Source of the DNA: Pseudomonas sp. M30-35
GTDB lineage: Bacteria > Pseudomonadota > Gammaproteobacteria > Pseudomonadales > Pseudomonadaceae
Reading direction: 5' to 3'
NCBI RefSeq assembly: GCF_002163625.1
Contig: NZ_CP020892.1
Span: 2,480,001 to 2,544,000 of the forward strand
DNA length: 64,000 nucleotides
Below the pieces are notes generated by a model that saw only the letters and a list, made by a program, of their open reading frames with translations, was not told where the DNA came from and made no database searches. Both the position numbers and the translations under genes were made by a program. Of this stretch, positions 35,595-46,340 are shown piece by piece (within the stretch, counting starts at the first letter, position 1; each line of letters starts with the position of its first letter).

Positions 35595-37040
35595 CTACTC
35601 GTCAGTAACACGGATGGCTACGTTTTTAGTTCGTACGTAGCTGTACAGTGCTTCCTGACCTTTCTCACGCCCAAAACCTGAAAGGCCGACACCACCAAAT
35701 GGCGTTTCAATACCACCGGCGTACCATTCATTTACGAACACTTGGCCTGCCTTCAAGCGGCGTGTGCAGCGCATGGCACGGCTAATATCCTGGGTGAAGA
35801 CACCGGCAACCAGCCCGAAGTCCGTGCCATTGGCTATGCGTAACGCATCCTCTTCAGTATCAAACGGGATTATTGCCAGCACCGGGCCGAAGACTTCGAC
35901 TTGAGCAATGCTCATTTGCGGGGTGACATCGCGTATCACCGTTGGGCGCATAAAGTGCCCGGCACGATCATTAAAAGACTCACCACCGGTAGCAATAACC
36001 GCACCTTCGTCAGCAGCGTTGCGGCACAGTTGCTCGATACCCACAAGCTGCCCGGCACTGATGACTGGCGTCAGGTCAGGGTTCTGTTCACCAATACCCA
36101 CACTCAAGCCTTCGGCCATTTGTACGACCGAGGCAACGATTTCATCGTAGATTTCACGCTGCACGAGCAGCCGTGACAGCGCTGAGCAAACCTGACCGGC
36201 ATTGAAGAAAATACCGTTTTTGACACTGCTCAATACTTGTTGGCGATCGGCATCAGTAAACACCAGTGCGGCCGATTTACCGCCCAACTCCATCACACTG
36301 GGTGTAGCGTTTTCAGCTGCTGCACGCAGGATTGATTGCCCGGTTGGAACTGAGCCGGTGAATACGATCTGGTCAACCTGCTTGCTGCTCACAAGGTAGG
36401 AGCCCACTTCACGGCCGCGACCGCAAATCAGGTTTACCGCGCCTTTAGGCAGCCCGACTTTGGCAATTGCACGTATTAGCACGCACATACTGAGCGGCGA
36501 TAGTTCTGGCGACTTGATCACCACCGCGTTCCCAGCAGCCAAGGCCGGTGCCAGCGAACGTGCACAAATGGATACGGGAAAATTCCAAGGCACGATCTGC
36601 GCTGATACACCCATTGGATCGTATTGGGTGAAATCCATATAGCCGTTACCCAGTGGAATCGAGGTGCCTTCAATTTTGTCGGCCATCCCAGCGTAATACT
36701 CAAAATAGCGCGCAGCTTCGGTGAACTCATCACGCGCATCATTCAAGCTTTTGCCGTTTTCCTGGCAGAGCACCCATGCGCCCTCTTCGGCAACCGCACG
36801 AATCTCAGCCGCAATCTGTAGCAACCAGGTCACCCGCTGAGCGGGGCGCACCCGGCTCAACTCGTTGCTGTCAGCGCAACGCCGCGCCGCATCGAGTGCG
36901 CGCTGAGCGTCAGCCACAGAAGCTTGAGCGATAGTTGCCAGAGGCTCGCCATTGGCAGGCTGATTAACCTTAAGGTGGTTAGCGCTGTCGACCCATTCAC
37001 CGTCGATATAGTTGAGCCAGTGAGCAGCAATCTTGGTCAT
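35595..37040 (-). CDS. NAD(P)+-dependent aldehyde dehydrogenase
   Basis: 481 residues, normal family length. The catalytic Glu motif is [12 protein letters not shown] and the catalytic Cys is in [13 protein letters not shown]; the NAD-binding block [24 protein letters not shown] is present. It resembles betaine-aldehyde or semialdehyde dehydrogenases. Ten bases separate it from the Rieske gene and eleven from the rubredoxin gene. It would oxidise the aldehyde released by the oxygenase or by the DAO enzyme. The exact substrate cannot be read from the sequence. Confidence 0.92.
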   Translation of the reverse strand: MTKIAAHWLNYIDGEWVDSANHLKVNQPANGEPLATIAQASVADAQRALDAARRCADSNELSRVRPAQRVTWLLQIAAEIRAVAEEGAWVLCQENGKSLNDARDEFTEAARYFEYYAGMADKIEGTSIPLGNGYMDFTQYDPMGVSAQIVPWNFPVSICARSLAPALAAGNAVVIKSPELSPLSMCVLIRAIAKVGLPKGAVNLICGRGREVGSYLVSSKQVDQIVFTGSVPTGQSILRAAAENATPSVMELGGKSAALVFTDADRQQVLSSVKNGIFFNAGQVCSALSRLLVQREIYDEIVASVVQMAEGLSVGIGEQNPDLTPVISAGQLVGIEQLCRNAADEGAVIATGGESFNDRAGHFMRPTVIRDVTPQMSIAQVEVFGPVLAIIPFDTEEDALRIANGTDFGLVAGVFTQDISRAMRCTRRLKAGQVFVNEWYAGGIETPFGGVGLSGFGREKGQEALYSYVRTKNVAIRVTDE

Positions 37041-37050
37041 GTCTGTCTCC

Positions 37051-38241
37051 TCAGGCGGACTTGTCGGTTTCTAGGAAATGGCGAGCGGCCCAGGTATGGA
37101 AAAAATGGGTCGGGATATCCATTTCAGGCGAGAAGGCACCGCCTTTGTAGCCTGGCGAATGACGACCTTTTTGCATGCCTTCTACCGAGCTGATGTCTTC
37201 GGCGAACACCACTTTCCACGATTCCAGAATTGAATTGCGGCACGCAGCGTACTCATCGTTAAGCGCCTCATCCCCCACATAGAACACACGCAAATGTTCG
37301 AGGGTTCGCCCCGGCGCTACAGGCTCCAGTTGCATGGCGAAAGCATGGTCGGCCTGAATACCCAGCAGTACGTTCGGGAAGAACGCTACATACTCGGCAT
37401 TGCGTAAGCGGTCCTGCGGCCAGCTCGGGAACTTCGGCATATGCGTGCCAGCCACATCGGACAGGTTGTAGGCATAACTGCCTTGACCGGCGAAGTTATC
37501 GCCAAACATGATGTTGTAGTGGTCTTCAAGGCGCGAATAAGTGTTCAGGCTGGGGTGAACCCAAGGCAGGTGATAAGCCTCGCAGTAATTCTCAACGGCG
37601 AGTTTCCAATTGCAGTTGATATCCAGGGTTGTGGCATCAAAACCTGGACGGCGACGCAGCAGGCCCATACCTTCTTCGCCAATGAACTGGGTCCAGCGTT
37701 CAGTCAACGGTGCAAGCATTTCTTCCAGCGGCTGTGCGTCACCCGATAAATTGATGAACACCATATCCATCCAAACCGCGCTGCGCAGCGCTTTCAGACC
37801 ATGCTTTTCGCAGGCAAAACGCTCATCCTTGTGCTTGTCGATACCGCCCACGTGCGGGGTTCCACGCAGCGCACCATTCAAGTCGTATGTCCAAGAGTGG
37901 TAAGGACAACGAATAACACCCTGTACAACGCCTTCTTCTTCCACCAACTTCATGCCGCGGTGGCTGCACACGTTGTGGAATACCTGAACCACCCCTTCAC
38001 GATTACGCATCAACAGCAAAGGCAGGCCCATGAAGTCAACTGGCTTCACCGCTCCCTTTTGCGCCAAGTCACTGGCGAAGCCGATACATGCCCAGGTTTT
38101 GCCCATGACCTCATCACGCTCAAGCTCGAAATAGCGCTGCTCGGTGTAGAACTCATTGCCGAGTCCGGTGGCTTGATGAATAGGGTTGAGGACACTTTCC
38201 AGTTGCTGGACGGGAATACGTTGAGAGATGGAATTGTTCAT
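37051..38241 (-). CDS. Rieske non-heme iron oxygenase, alpha subunit (GbcA/Stc2/CntA-like)
   Basis: 396 residues. The Rieske [2Fe-2S] site is CSHRG (near 92) and CPYHSW (near 112). The mononuclear iron site is in NWKLAVENYCEAYHLPWVHP, which gives the bridging-type acidic residue and two His. Length and this block resemble demethylases and mono-oxygenases acting on quaternary amines (glycine betaine GbcA, stachydrine Stc2, carnitine CntA). With the BCCT importer, ALDH and DAO genes it probably starts breakdown of a betaine-like or N-methyl compound. It is first in the operon, 329 bases from the LysR gene. Confidence 0.9.
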   Translation of the reverse strand: MNNSISQRIPVQQLESVLNPIHQATGLGNEFYTEQRYFELERDEVMGKTWACIGFASDLAQKGAVKPVDFMGLPLLLMRNREGVVQVFHNVCSHRGMKLVEEEGVVQGVIRCPYHSWTYDLNGALRGTPHVGGIDKHKDERFACEKHGLKALRSAVWMDMVFINLSGDAQPLEEMLAPLTERWTQFIGEEGMGLLRRRPGFDATTLDINCNWKLAVENYCEAYHLPWVHPSLNTYSRLEDHYNIMFGDNFAGQGSYAYNLSDVAGTHMPKFPSWPQDRLRNAEYVAFFPNVLLGIQADHAFAMQLEPVAPGRTLEHLRVFYVGDEALNDEYAACRNSILESWKVVFAEDISSVEGMQKGRHSPGYKGGAFSPEMDIPTHFFHTWAARHFLETDKSA

Positions 38242-38570
38242 TGTTTTTCTCCCCTGCTGGGCACGTTAGATCATGTTCGGCAGGCATATAAGCCACACTC
38301 CGTTGACCGCGAGTTTCGAGAAAAACAGGGATTAGCGACAAACGATTTTTTACATCATGACTTATTACTTTTAATCATTAATAGTTGTAGCGAGAACCTA
38401 TAACTTGCTTTCTAGCCAATTTATAATTTTATATATGATTAAAAGTCATTAATTGAAGAGTAAAACTAACAGCTAAACATGACGCTTGAAACTTGCCTGG
38501 AAAGAAAGTGCGCTCAAGGTAAGCGCACAGGGAATAACTAACCGTGTGACATAACTAATCGTGTGTTCGC
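38242..38570. promoter_or_regulatory. Operon promoter region with distant inverted repeat
   Basis: 329 bases between the LysR gene and the Rieske gene, A/T-rich near 38340-38460. ACTTTTAATCAT (38367-38378) and its exact complement (38435-38446) form a 12-base inverted repeat 68 bases apart centre to centre, a spacing suitable for two dimers or looping. No gene is seen. Confidence 0.5.
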
Positions 38571-39500
38571 TCAGGCGCCGGACTCAGGATCACTTATAGC
38601 AATCGGCAATTGAGAAATTAACCATGAACGAAATTGCTTAACACTCTGGCGCGTTGATGCCCGGTTGTTCGGCTCGAGCAAACAAAATTGGCCTTCAGTC
38701 ATCAAGGTCGACTCAACGGGACGCACCAAGGCCCCGGTCTGCAAATGGTTGTCGACCAGGTTCGACCAGGCCAAAGCGATGCCTTGCCCGCCGATGGCTG
38801 ACTGCAGCAACATTGAATAGCTGTTGATATTGATCCGATGGCGCGGCTGAACCATTTTTGTACCCAGTCGGGTAAACCACTCAGACCAACCAATCCAATC
38901 TCGTTGTGGGTCTTCCAGCCACAACAGCGTGCAGGATGAAAACTGCTCAACACTCTCCAACTCAGGATGCTTGGCCAAATAAGCCGGGCTGCAAACCGGG
39001 AACACTTCCTCGGTAAACAAGGGGGTTACTTGCATGTTTTTCGGTGAGGTACGGCAATAGTAAAGCGCCAGGTCGCAATCCAGCCGCGAGTAATCTTTGA
39101 CGTGATCGTAGGCGATGATGCGTAAATCAATATCTTCGTTATCGCGCTGGAACTCAGCGACTTTCGGCAGTAACCACAGTGAAGCCATCGCCGTGCTGGT
39201 TGCCACCGTGACTTGCTGCGAACCTTTCCAGTGGCGTATTTCGCCTGTGGCGCTGGCGAGCTGAATCAAGGTTTCACGCACGACTTCGTAATACTGATTA
39301 CCTGTCGGCGTAAGGTTCATGGCTCGGGTCGTACGCTCAAATAACGCCTTGCCCAAATAATCTTCAAGCAATCTAACTTGGCGACTAATCGCCCCTTGGG
39401 TCACATTGAGTTCATGTGCAGCAAGGGTGAAGCTCAAATTACGCGCAGCACTCTCAAAAGCAACCAGGCTATTCAACGGTGGCAATGGATTAATTTTCAT
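38571..39500 (-). CDS. LysR-type regulator (GcvA/TrpI subgroup)
   Basis: 309 residues. The N-terminal winged helix (PPLNSLVAFESAARNLSFTLAAHELNVTQGAISRQVRLLEDYLG) has the GcvA/TrpI-type sequence; the effector domain follows from ~90. It is encoded on the same strand directly upstream of the Rieske operon and is the natural candidate to activate it in response to the substrate or an intermediate. The inverted repeat at 38367-38446 is a possible target. Confidence 0.92.
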   Translation of the reverse strand: MKINPLPPLNSLVAFESAARNLSFTLAAHELNVTQGAISRQVRLLEDYLGKALFERTTRAMNLTPTGNQYYEVVRETLIQLASATGEIRHWKGSQQVTVATSTAMASLWLLPKVAEFQRDNEDIDLRIIAYDHVKDYSRLDCDLALYYCRTSPKNMQVTPLFTEEVFPVCSPAYLAKHPELESVEQFSSCTLLWLEDPQRDWIGWSEWFTRLGTKMVQPRHRININSYSMLLQSAIGGQGIALAWSNLVDNHLQTGALVRPVESTLMTEGQFCLLEPNNRASTRQSVKQFRSWLISQLPIAISDPESGA

Positions 39501-39877
39501 CAGGCAACCACTTGTTCTTATGTTTGTAGCCCATCTGACTTCAGTTGAAGCGTGATTTGATAAAGCAATACTCTGCTAGCCTGGCTCAAGTATCTGCAGG
39601 CACAGATACTTGTTTTCGAGAGCTAAGCAGGCTTTATCAACACGCCATCAATAAAGTGACTGATGAGTCGTTTATCGCAAGCATGGCTTTTTACGCCATC
39701 CTTCAGCGGCTCCGCCAGTCTTTTTTTATGCAGGTGCCGCATGCTGACCAGTGGCCAGTAACTAAGGAGTGACTGTGGTTTGGCATTAGACCAGTGGGCT
39801 TACTGTTAAGCGTTTATTCTGGCCTCAACCTCTGCTGCCGGGTTCTTTTCTGAATCCGTGCTGCTCTCCTGCCCGGC
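39501..39877. other. Intergenic region
   Basis: 377 bases between two minus-strand genes. A 75-codon plus-strand frame from a TTG at 39545 has no good ribosome site and matches nothing I recognise. No other structure was seen. Confidence 0.4.
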
Positions 39878-40576
39878 TCAGCGACAAACCCACCAGGACC
39901 CCACGTCCAAATGAAAGTGGTTGCGATGTGCAGCGTTATAATCCGGGCTCAGCACCACGTTGAACGCATCACAGGCGCCGTCGCGTGCCAAGCGCAGGAA
40001 GCGCGCATCTTCACCCTCTCCCGACCAATCCTTGAGTACGCTAATGCGTCGGCCATCAGCCAAACGAAAGCCTGCGATATCCAATGCGTCAGCACTTGCG
40101 TGTTGACTAAGAGCTCCGCTTTTGCGGTTGTATATATTGCGGCAGGCGAAGCTGCCGAGATGGTCGATTTGGCTGACTGGCTGTCCATAAACCGCCTTTG
40201 CAGCAGGCTGTAAGCCGTGGCGCTCAAATAAGGCAAAGGCCACCGCAAGAGGACAACTGGCCAGGAAGCTGCTGCTCAAACCCACATCGCCGCCCTGAAT
40301 CCGCACAACATTTTGCAGCGGACAACGAGCATCTGCGGGGCTGTCTTGCTGCTTCACAACCCGCAGACCGGAACCGCTCAGGACCCGCTCACAGAGCTGA
40401 GGATCATCGCGCAGCCGCATCAGTTTGAAGCGGGTCAGCCAATTCGGCTTGGCGCGCACATCCAGCGGTGCCCATGGATTCCAGGCATTCGACAGCGGTA
40501 TCCAGCCTTGCCTGATTCCGACAAGCACCCCAGAAACCAGCAAAGCTAACAACAAAAGCACCTTCACAAACCGCAC
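39878..40576 (-). CDS. Extensin-like C-terminal domain protein
   Basis: 232 residues with an N-terminal membrane anchor or signal (LLLLALLVSGVLVGI). The domain from ~60 on has cysteines and the ending SQHASADALDIAGF ... HRNHFHLDVG, the His/Asp/His pattern of extensin-like_C proteins, which share a fold with DD-peptidases. It probably acts on or near peptidoglycan in the periplasm, but no activity is established for the family that I can cite. It stands alone. Confidence 0.85.
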   Translation of the reverse strand: MRFVKVLLLLALLVSGVLVGIRQGWIPLSNAWNPWAPLDVRAKPNWLTRFKLMRLRDDPQLCERVLSGSGLRVVKQQDSPADARCPLQNVVRIQGGDVGLSSSFLASCPLAVAFALFERHGLQPAAKAVYGQPVSQIDHLGSFACRNIYNRKSGALSQHASADALDIAGFRLADGRRISVLKDWSGEGEDARFLRLARDGACDAFNVVLSPDYNAAHRNHFHLDVGSWWVCR

Positions 40577-40857
40577 GACAACTCCTGACTATGAGCCGTT
40601 GGACTGGACAGCCACAAACACTACTGCGTCGTGTTCGACACCTTTCTGCACAGAACCATGATCAAGACTGCTATGCCAAAACACACAAGTATATACCTGC
40701 ATATGCCAGCGACCTCGCCCATTATCTGAGCAGTCCGACTCTGATCACCGGCACGCTTGTATCCATCCGACAGTGGGAACCAACGGCCCTTTGTCGGGCT
40801 CTCTTGCGTTAAGCGCCGTGCGGCAATCCCTTACCACTGCGAATCTGGAGAAAAGTC

Positions 40858-41235
40858 ATGACACGTGGAAGCAAAGACAAGTACACCGAAAAGCAAAAGC
40901 GCAAAGCCGAGCACATAGAAGACAGTTACAAGGAAAAAGGCGTACCAGAGGACGAGGCGCAAGCACGGGCCTGGGCTACGGTAAACAAGCAATCTGGAGG
41001 GGGTAACAAAACTGGCGGCTCTGGTCAGCAGACCGACCCACCTAGCAAACAGGCGGCACGCCAATCATCCGCACGTCGCGCCGTTGCCACACGCAAAGGC
41101 ACGCCCCGTCCCGGACAGCGACTGGACAGGATGACCAAGACCGAGCTTATGGATTTGGCGCGCAAGCGCAACCTGACGGGTCGCTCGACGATGCGCAAAC
41201 AGCAACTGCTAGACGCATTGCGCGAGAGTAAGTAA
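40858..41235 (+). CDS. Small basic Rho_N-domain protein
   Basis: 125 residues, very Lys/Arg-rich. The first ~45 residues resemble the plasmid-stabilisation/ChaB-like small family (SKDKYTEKQKRKAEHIEDSYKEKG). After a Gly/Ser/Gln linker, residues ~88-125 (MTKTELMDLARKRNLTGRSTMRKQQLLDAL) form a Rho N-terminal-type SAP-like helix-turn, expected to bind nucleic acid. Its ATG has a GGAG site upstream. Such genes are common as single units in Pseudomonas; the role is unknown. Confidence 0.8.
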   Translation: MTRGSKDKYTEKQKRKAEHIEDSYKEKGVPEDEAQARAWATVNKQSGGGNKTGGSGQQTDPPSKQAARQSSARRAVATRKGTPRPGQRLDRMTKTELMDLARKRNLTGRSTMRKQQLLDALRESK

Positions 41236-41338
41236 GCGCATCAGCAAGGGCTTTGGGGCGGCTCGATATTAAGCCCAAGGGTATATCGGCAGGTGCAGTA
41301 AGCAGCATGAAATTGACTGATTACTCAGCGCCCTACTT

Positions 41339-41647
41339 TCATCGCCGCGTTTCAATTTTTACTAGTTTGCCATCAATAAACTTCAGGTATCGAGACGCGC
41401 CGTTATCAGGGCCGTATACCCAGTTTTCAATGGTGACTGAATTGTTTTGCGGTAGGCCGTTAGCCCCAATCACTGGTGGGATTGTCTGGCTTGACGCAGG
41501 CTCGCCGCATTTATCCAGAACGACTAAAGTGCTGTCGCCTTCACTGATAATCCCATTGGAACAACGCATTGATGCGTAAGCGCTGGTATTGATGACTGCG
41601 AGCACCGCAGTCACAAGCAAAGTCACAGCATTACGAGTTAGTTGCAT
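41339..41647 (-). CDS. DUF2845 periplasmic protein
   Basis: 102 residues with a signal peptide (AVTLLVTAVLAVINTSAYA). The mature part has two cysteines (MRCSNGIISEGDSTLVVLDKCGEPA) and the closing LKFIDGKLVKIET strand, the usual DUF2845 pattern. It is a small exported protein of unknown function and a single gene. Confidence 0.8.
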   Translation of the reverse strand: MQLTRNAVTLLVTAVLAVINTSAYASMRCSNGIISEGDSTLVVLDKCGEPASSQTIPPVIGANGLPQNNSVTIENWVYGPDNGASRYLKFIDGKLVKIETRR

Positions 41648-41726
41648 ATTTGCCTATTAACCTTCAGAGGTAGCTGCTCCACTTATAAATCAAGTCTAGC
41701 AGCCCTCCTCACGCCTGTTACATGAC

Positions 41727-43010
41727 CTAGTTCATGCCCAGCCAGTTTGGCAGCGCCATTGAAACGGCTGGGATGTAGGTAATCACCATCAGGAAGCCTA
41801 GCAGCAGCATCAGCCAAGGCCATGCGGCGCGGATCACCTGATGCAACGGCATACCGGTCACCGCCGAAGTCACGAACAGGTTCAGACCCACCGGCGGGGT
41901 TATCAATCCGATCTCCATGTTGACCACCATGATGATGCCCAGGTGGATCGGGTCGATGCCCAGTTGCACGGCAATCGGGAACAGGATCGGTGCCAGAATC
42001 AGGATGATGGCCGACGGCTCCATGAACGCACCGGCGATCAGCAGCACGATGTTGACCACCAGCAAGAACTGCCAAGGCTGCAAGCCAGCTTCAATCACCC
42101 AGGCGGTGATGGTCTGCGGGATTTGCTCGGTCGTCAGTACGTGAGCAAACAGCATGGCGTTGGCGATGATGAACATCAGCATGATGGTCAGCTTGCCCGA
42201 GTCGAGCAGCACTTTCGGGCAGTCGCGGAAAGTCAGGTCTTTATAGACAAACAGCGCGACAAAACCGGCGTACACCGCGGCCACCGCAGCGGCTTCAGTC
42301 GGGGTGAACATACCCGAGTAGATACCGCCGAGAATAACCACCATCAGCAGCAGGCCCCAAATCGCTTTACGTGCGGCGGTGAGGAACTCGCGGAAGGTTG
42401 CACGTGGCTGTGCAGGCAGGTTCATTTTGCGCGCGACGATGTAGATCGCCAGCATCAACGCAAAGCCCAGCAGCAGGCCCGGAACAACCCCAGCCATAAA
42501 CAGCTTGCCGACCGATTGTTCAGTCGCCGCTGCGTAGACAACCATGACGATTGAAGGCGGAATCAAGATGCCCAGCGTACCGGCGTTACACACGATACCG
42601 GCGCCGAACGCTTGCGGATAACCCGAGCGCACCATGCCCGCGATGGCAATCGAACCCACGGCGGCAACGGTGGCCGGCGATGAGCCCGACAGCGCGGCAA
42701 ACAGCATGCAAGCCATTACCGCCGAGATCGCCAGACCGCCACGGATGTGACCGACGCAGGCGTTGGCAAAGTCGATCAGACGCTTGGCCACGCCACCGGT
42801 GGTCATAAACGCACCGGAAAGCAGGAAGAACGGAATCGCCAGCAGTGTGTAATGCTCGGACGTTTCAAACAGTTTGATCGCCAGCGAACGGACCGAGTCC
42901 GGGCTGAACAACATGATCGTCACGGAACCTGCAAGGCCCAGCGATACCGCAATCGGCACGCCGATAAACATCAGCACAAAGAGTGCGACGAAGAGGAACA
43001 GAATGGTCAT
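41727..43010 (-). CDS. TRAP transporter large permease (DctM)
   Basis: 427 residues, about 12 membrane segments, with the DctM block SSPATVAAVGSIAIAGMVRSGYP and C-terminal EIGLITPPVGLNLFVTSAV. It drives substrate uptake with the Na+ gradient together with DctQ. It overlaps the DctQ gene by four bases. The regulators and enzymes downstream suggest a branched C5-type dicarboxylate as cargo, which is inference. It may also serve the second DctP protein encoded at 48557. Confidence 0.95.
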   Translation of the reverse strand: MTILFLFVALFVLMFIGVPIAVSLGLAGSVTIMLFSPDSVRSLAIKLFETSEHYTLLAIPFFLLSGAFMTTGGVAKRLIDFANACVGHIRGGLAISAVMACMLFAALSGSSPATVAAVGSIAIAGMVRSGYPQAFGAGIVCNAGTLGILIPPSIVMVVYAAATEQSVGKLFMAGVVPGLLLGFALMLAIYIVARKMNLPAQPRATFREFLTAARKAIWGLLLMVVILGGIYSGMFTPTEAAAVAAVYAGFVALFVYKDLTFRDCPKVLLDSGKLTIMLMFIIANAMLFAHVLTTEQIPQTITAWVIEAGLQPWQFLLVVNIVLLIAGAFMEPSAIILILAPILFPIAVQLGIDPIHLGIIMVVNMEIGLITPPVGLNLFVTSAVTGMPLHQVIRAAWPWLMLLLGFLMVITYIPAVSMALPNWLGMN

Positions 43011-43678
43011 TGGTTATGCTCCCCGTGCTCTTTCAGTTTCAATGCATCTGCTGCTTCATCAGCCAAGCCCAGGCCAGTTTGCTTGTTGCTCAGAATGCGC
43101 ACGAAAATTTCCAGAAAACGGATAAACACCATGGCGTAGCCAAATGGCACGATGGCGGTGATGTGCCATTGCTGGATGCCGTAATGGCCAAGGTCTTCAG
43201 CACCGATGCCCGCAGTGAACAGGGTTTTGACCCAGTCAAAGCTGCCAACCGCGATCATTCCGGCGTAAGTCAGGCAGGCAACGCAAGCGATCAGGCCAAT
43301 GACTCGCTGAATTGGACGTGGGGCCAGCTTGACCAGCGCATCCACACCGATATGCCCTGCAGTGCGGACACCGTAGGCCAAACCGAAAAATATTAACCAG
43401 GCAAACAGCGCCTTGGTCAGGGCAATACTCCAGGTCATGGACTGCGCCATGTCGAGGATGTGGTCACCGATCCAAAACAAGGTTTCGCTACCGCCTTCCC
43501 ACTTGTCAGCCCAGCTGTAGAAGAAGGTGTAGAGGTTGTTAAGGATTACGTAGGTAAAGGTTACTAGCGTCATCGACCCTAATAGAAAGGCTATGAAGCC
43601 TTCTTCGAAGTGGTCCCAAACGCGCCTTAGGGCGCCCATTAGAAGTCTCCTGAACGAGTTTTTATTGGTTTGATCCAT
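43007..43678 (-). CDS. TRAP transporter small permease (DctQ)
   Basis: 223 residues, about four membrane segments plus an unusually long N-terminal part (~1-40) before the first one (FIAFLLGSMTLVTFTYVILNNLYTF). DctQ contacts the binding protein and the large permease. The stop overlaps dctM. The gap of 386 bases to the DctP gene is long for a TRAP operon. Confidence 0.9.
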   Translation of the reverse strand: MDQTNKNSFRRLLMGALRRVWDHFEEGFIAFLLGSMTLVTFTYVILNNLYTFFYSWADKWEGGSETLFWIGDHILDMAQSMTWSIALTKALFAWLIFFGLAYGVRTAGHIGVDALVKLAPRPIQRVIGLIACVACLTYAGMIAVGSFDWVKTLFTAGIGAEDLGHYGIQQWHITAIVPFGYAMVFIRFLEIFVRILSNKQTGLGLADEAADALKLKEHGEHNQ

Positions 43679-44064
43679 AAGGAAAGCGGGACTCTACCCC
43701 AGCAGTCTGAAGCTCGACATTCACCATTTCTGCACGCTGGTTTCGCTGCAGCCTAAGGCTGATTCGATGAGGTGGTTAAATAGGCAACGCACGGGATCAA
43801 ACAGTCGCTGTAAACACTAATGAGCGGGACAGCACAGCGCTTAAAACAGCTGGTAAATGTTCACTCAGAACACCTAACCACCATTTTTGCTTGATTTGCC
43901 TTTCACTCATTAAGCTGTTGCAGGGATGTAAAGCAGGCCTCTGGCCAGGCACCCGGCTGGACTTAACGCTGATAGTGGGGGCATTAAGATGAGCCGAGTT
44001 ATCGGGGTAAGCCAGAAGCCTGAAACTGGAGTGTGACCACCCAGACGGTGGCCACAAGAGGCTA
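43679..44064. other. Spacer between DctP and DctQ genes
   Basis: 386 bases with no credible gene. At its start is a stem-loop (44032-44056) that could reduce transcription past the binding-protein gene. Confidence 0.5.
44032..44056 (-). terminator. Stem-loop after the first DctP gene
   Basis: TGTGACCACC and GGTGGCCACA pair with one mismatch around CAGAC, nine bases past the DctP stop codon. It lacks a T-run, so it probably attenuates rather than stops transcription, allowing more binding protein than permease. Confidence 0.45.
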
Positions 44065-45141
<1,077 letters not shown>

Positions 45142-45214
45142 TCACCGACACCCGAACTCTATCGCGCGCTTTTCCCAACTGAAATTCACATTTAAGCAAT
45201 AAGGCCTTCGGCAT

Positions 45215-46135
45215 TCACGAAGGCAAACGCAAGTCGCTAACACGTGACTCACTGCTTACCAGATGTTCGAGCATCTGTTTTGCCGTCACCGAAAGCGCAT
45301 CAATACTGCGCACCGCAATCTTGATTTCGCGCCGTGCCCAGTCATCGGTGAGGTTAACCATCTGTACATTCAAGGCTGGCAGATATGTACGCACGGCAAT
45401 CTCAGGTAACACGCCGATGCCCATGCCTGTGTGGATCATCCGGCATATCGCCTCAAAGCTGCGCACCTGAATACGCAAACGCAAAGAGGCGCCAAGATGA
45501 TGTACCGAATGCTGCAGCAGACTGTGCAGCGAAGCATCCTGTTGCAGGCCAATAAAGTCATAACCCACGGTTTCACGCAGGGCTACCGAACTGCGTGTAG
45601 CCAGTGGATGATCATGCGGTGTCACCAGTACTAACTGATCATGGCGGTAGGTGAACACCTGCAAATCGTCAGCGGGTACATGCCCGGCAAAAATGCCAAT
45701 GTCGGTCAGCCCCTCGCGGACTGCACGGATAGCTTCACTGCTGACCCGCTCTTCCAGATCAATTTTCACCTCTGGATGCAACTGGGTGAACGTGCTCAAG
45801 TCTTCGGGTAGAAATTCAATAACCGCAGACGTATTGGCGTGAATACGCACATGGCCTTTAACTCCGTCACTGAACTCGCTGAGGTCTGCGTTCAACTGTT
45901 CAAGGTTATCCATAACGGTGCGCGCATGGTGCAGCAATGCATGCCCGGCCGGAGTCAATTCAACGCCCTTTGGCTGGCGATAAAGCAAGTTGATACCCAG
46001 TTGGCTCTCAAGATCACTCACCCGTTTACTGACCGCAGCCAATGCGAGATGCTCACGCTCGGCGGCCTTGGTCAGGCTGCGTTCATCGGCAATCGCGATA
46101 AACACTTTGAGTGTTGTGAAGTCGATACGGCGCAT
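45215..46135 (-). CDS. LysR-type regulator, paralogue of the itaconate regulator
   Basis: 306 residues: winged helix (FTTLKVFIAIADERSLTKAAEREHLALAAVSKRVSDLESQLG) then an effector domain with VRSFEAICRMIHTGMGIGVLPE. The same block occurs in the LysR at 55280-56224, so the two arose from a common ancestor. It diverges from the CaiB-type transferase gene and shares with it a promoter region containing a T-N11-A palindrome. It probably controls the transferase/lyase pair and perhaps the TRAP genes. Confidence 0.92.
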   Translation of the reverse strand: MRRIDFTTLKVFIAIADERSLTKAAEREHLALAAVSKRVSDLESQLGINLLYRQPKGVELTPAGHALLHHARTVMDNLEQLNADLSEFSDGVKGHVRIHANTSAVIEFLPEDLSTFTQLHPEVKIDLEERVSSEAIRAVREGLTDIGIFAGHVPADDLQVFTYRHDQLVLVTPHDHPLATRSSVALRETVGYDFIGLQQDASLHSLLQHSVHHLGASLRLRIQVRSFEAICRMIHTGMGIGVLPEIAVRTYLPALNVQMVNLTDDWARREIKIAVRSIDALSVTAKQMLEHLVSSESRVSDLRLPS

Positions 46136-46233
46136 GGCGTCTGTCCTCTGCCAGTTTTTGAGAAAAGCCTGGCGCTTGATGCAAAACTCGAAGGGGTTCG
46201 TTACCCAATACAGACAAGGCTCTCACAGATTAG

Positions 46234-46250
46234 CTTCGTAGAATACGAAG
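46234..46250. promoter_or_regulatory. LysR-type operator between divergent genes
   Basis: CTTCGTA-GAA-TACGAAG is a perfect seven-base inverted repeat containing the LysR T-N11-A core. It lies about 90-100 bases before both divergent start codons, the usual position for a LysR regulatory site. Confidence 0.6.
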
Positions 46251-46340
46251 TCAGGCTTGATAATTGATCAATTGTTCTCGAATCGGGGTTGAGTAATTCT
46301 GCAACCATAGAGAACAAAGCACCCCGCTAGAGGCACAACA

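Noticed and set aside
39545..39772. 75-codon plus-strand frame starting at TTG
   Set aside because: Faint likeness to a sigma-factor helix was considered, but it is too weak and there is no ribosome site.
41841..42554. 237-codon plus-strand frame opposite dctM
   Set aside because: Composition is His/Gln/Arg/Asp-rich noise typical of an antisense frame; the DctM protein on the other strand is complete.
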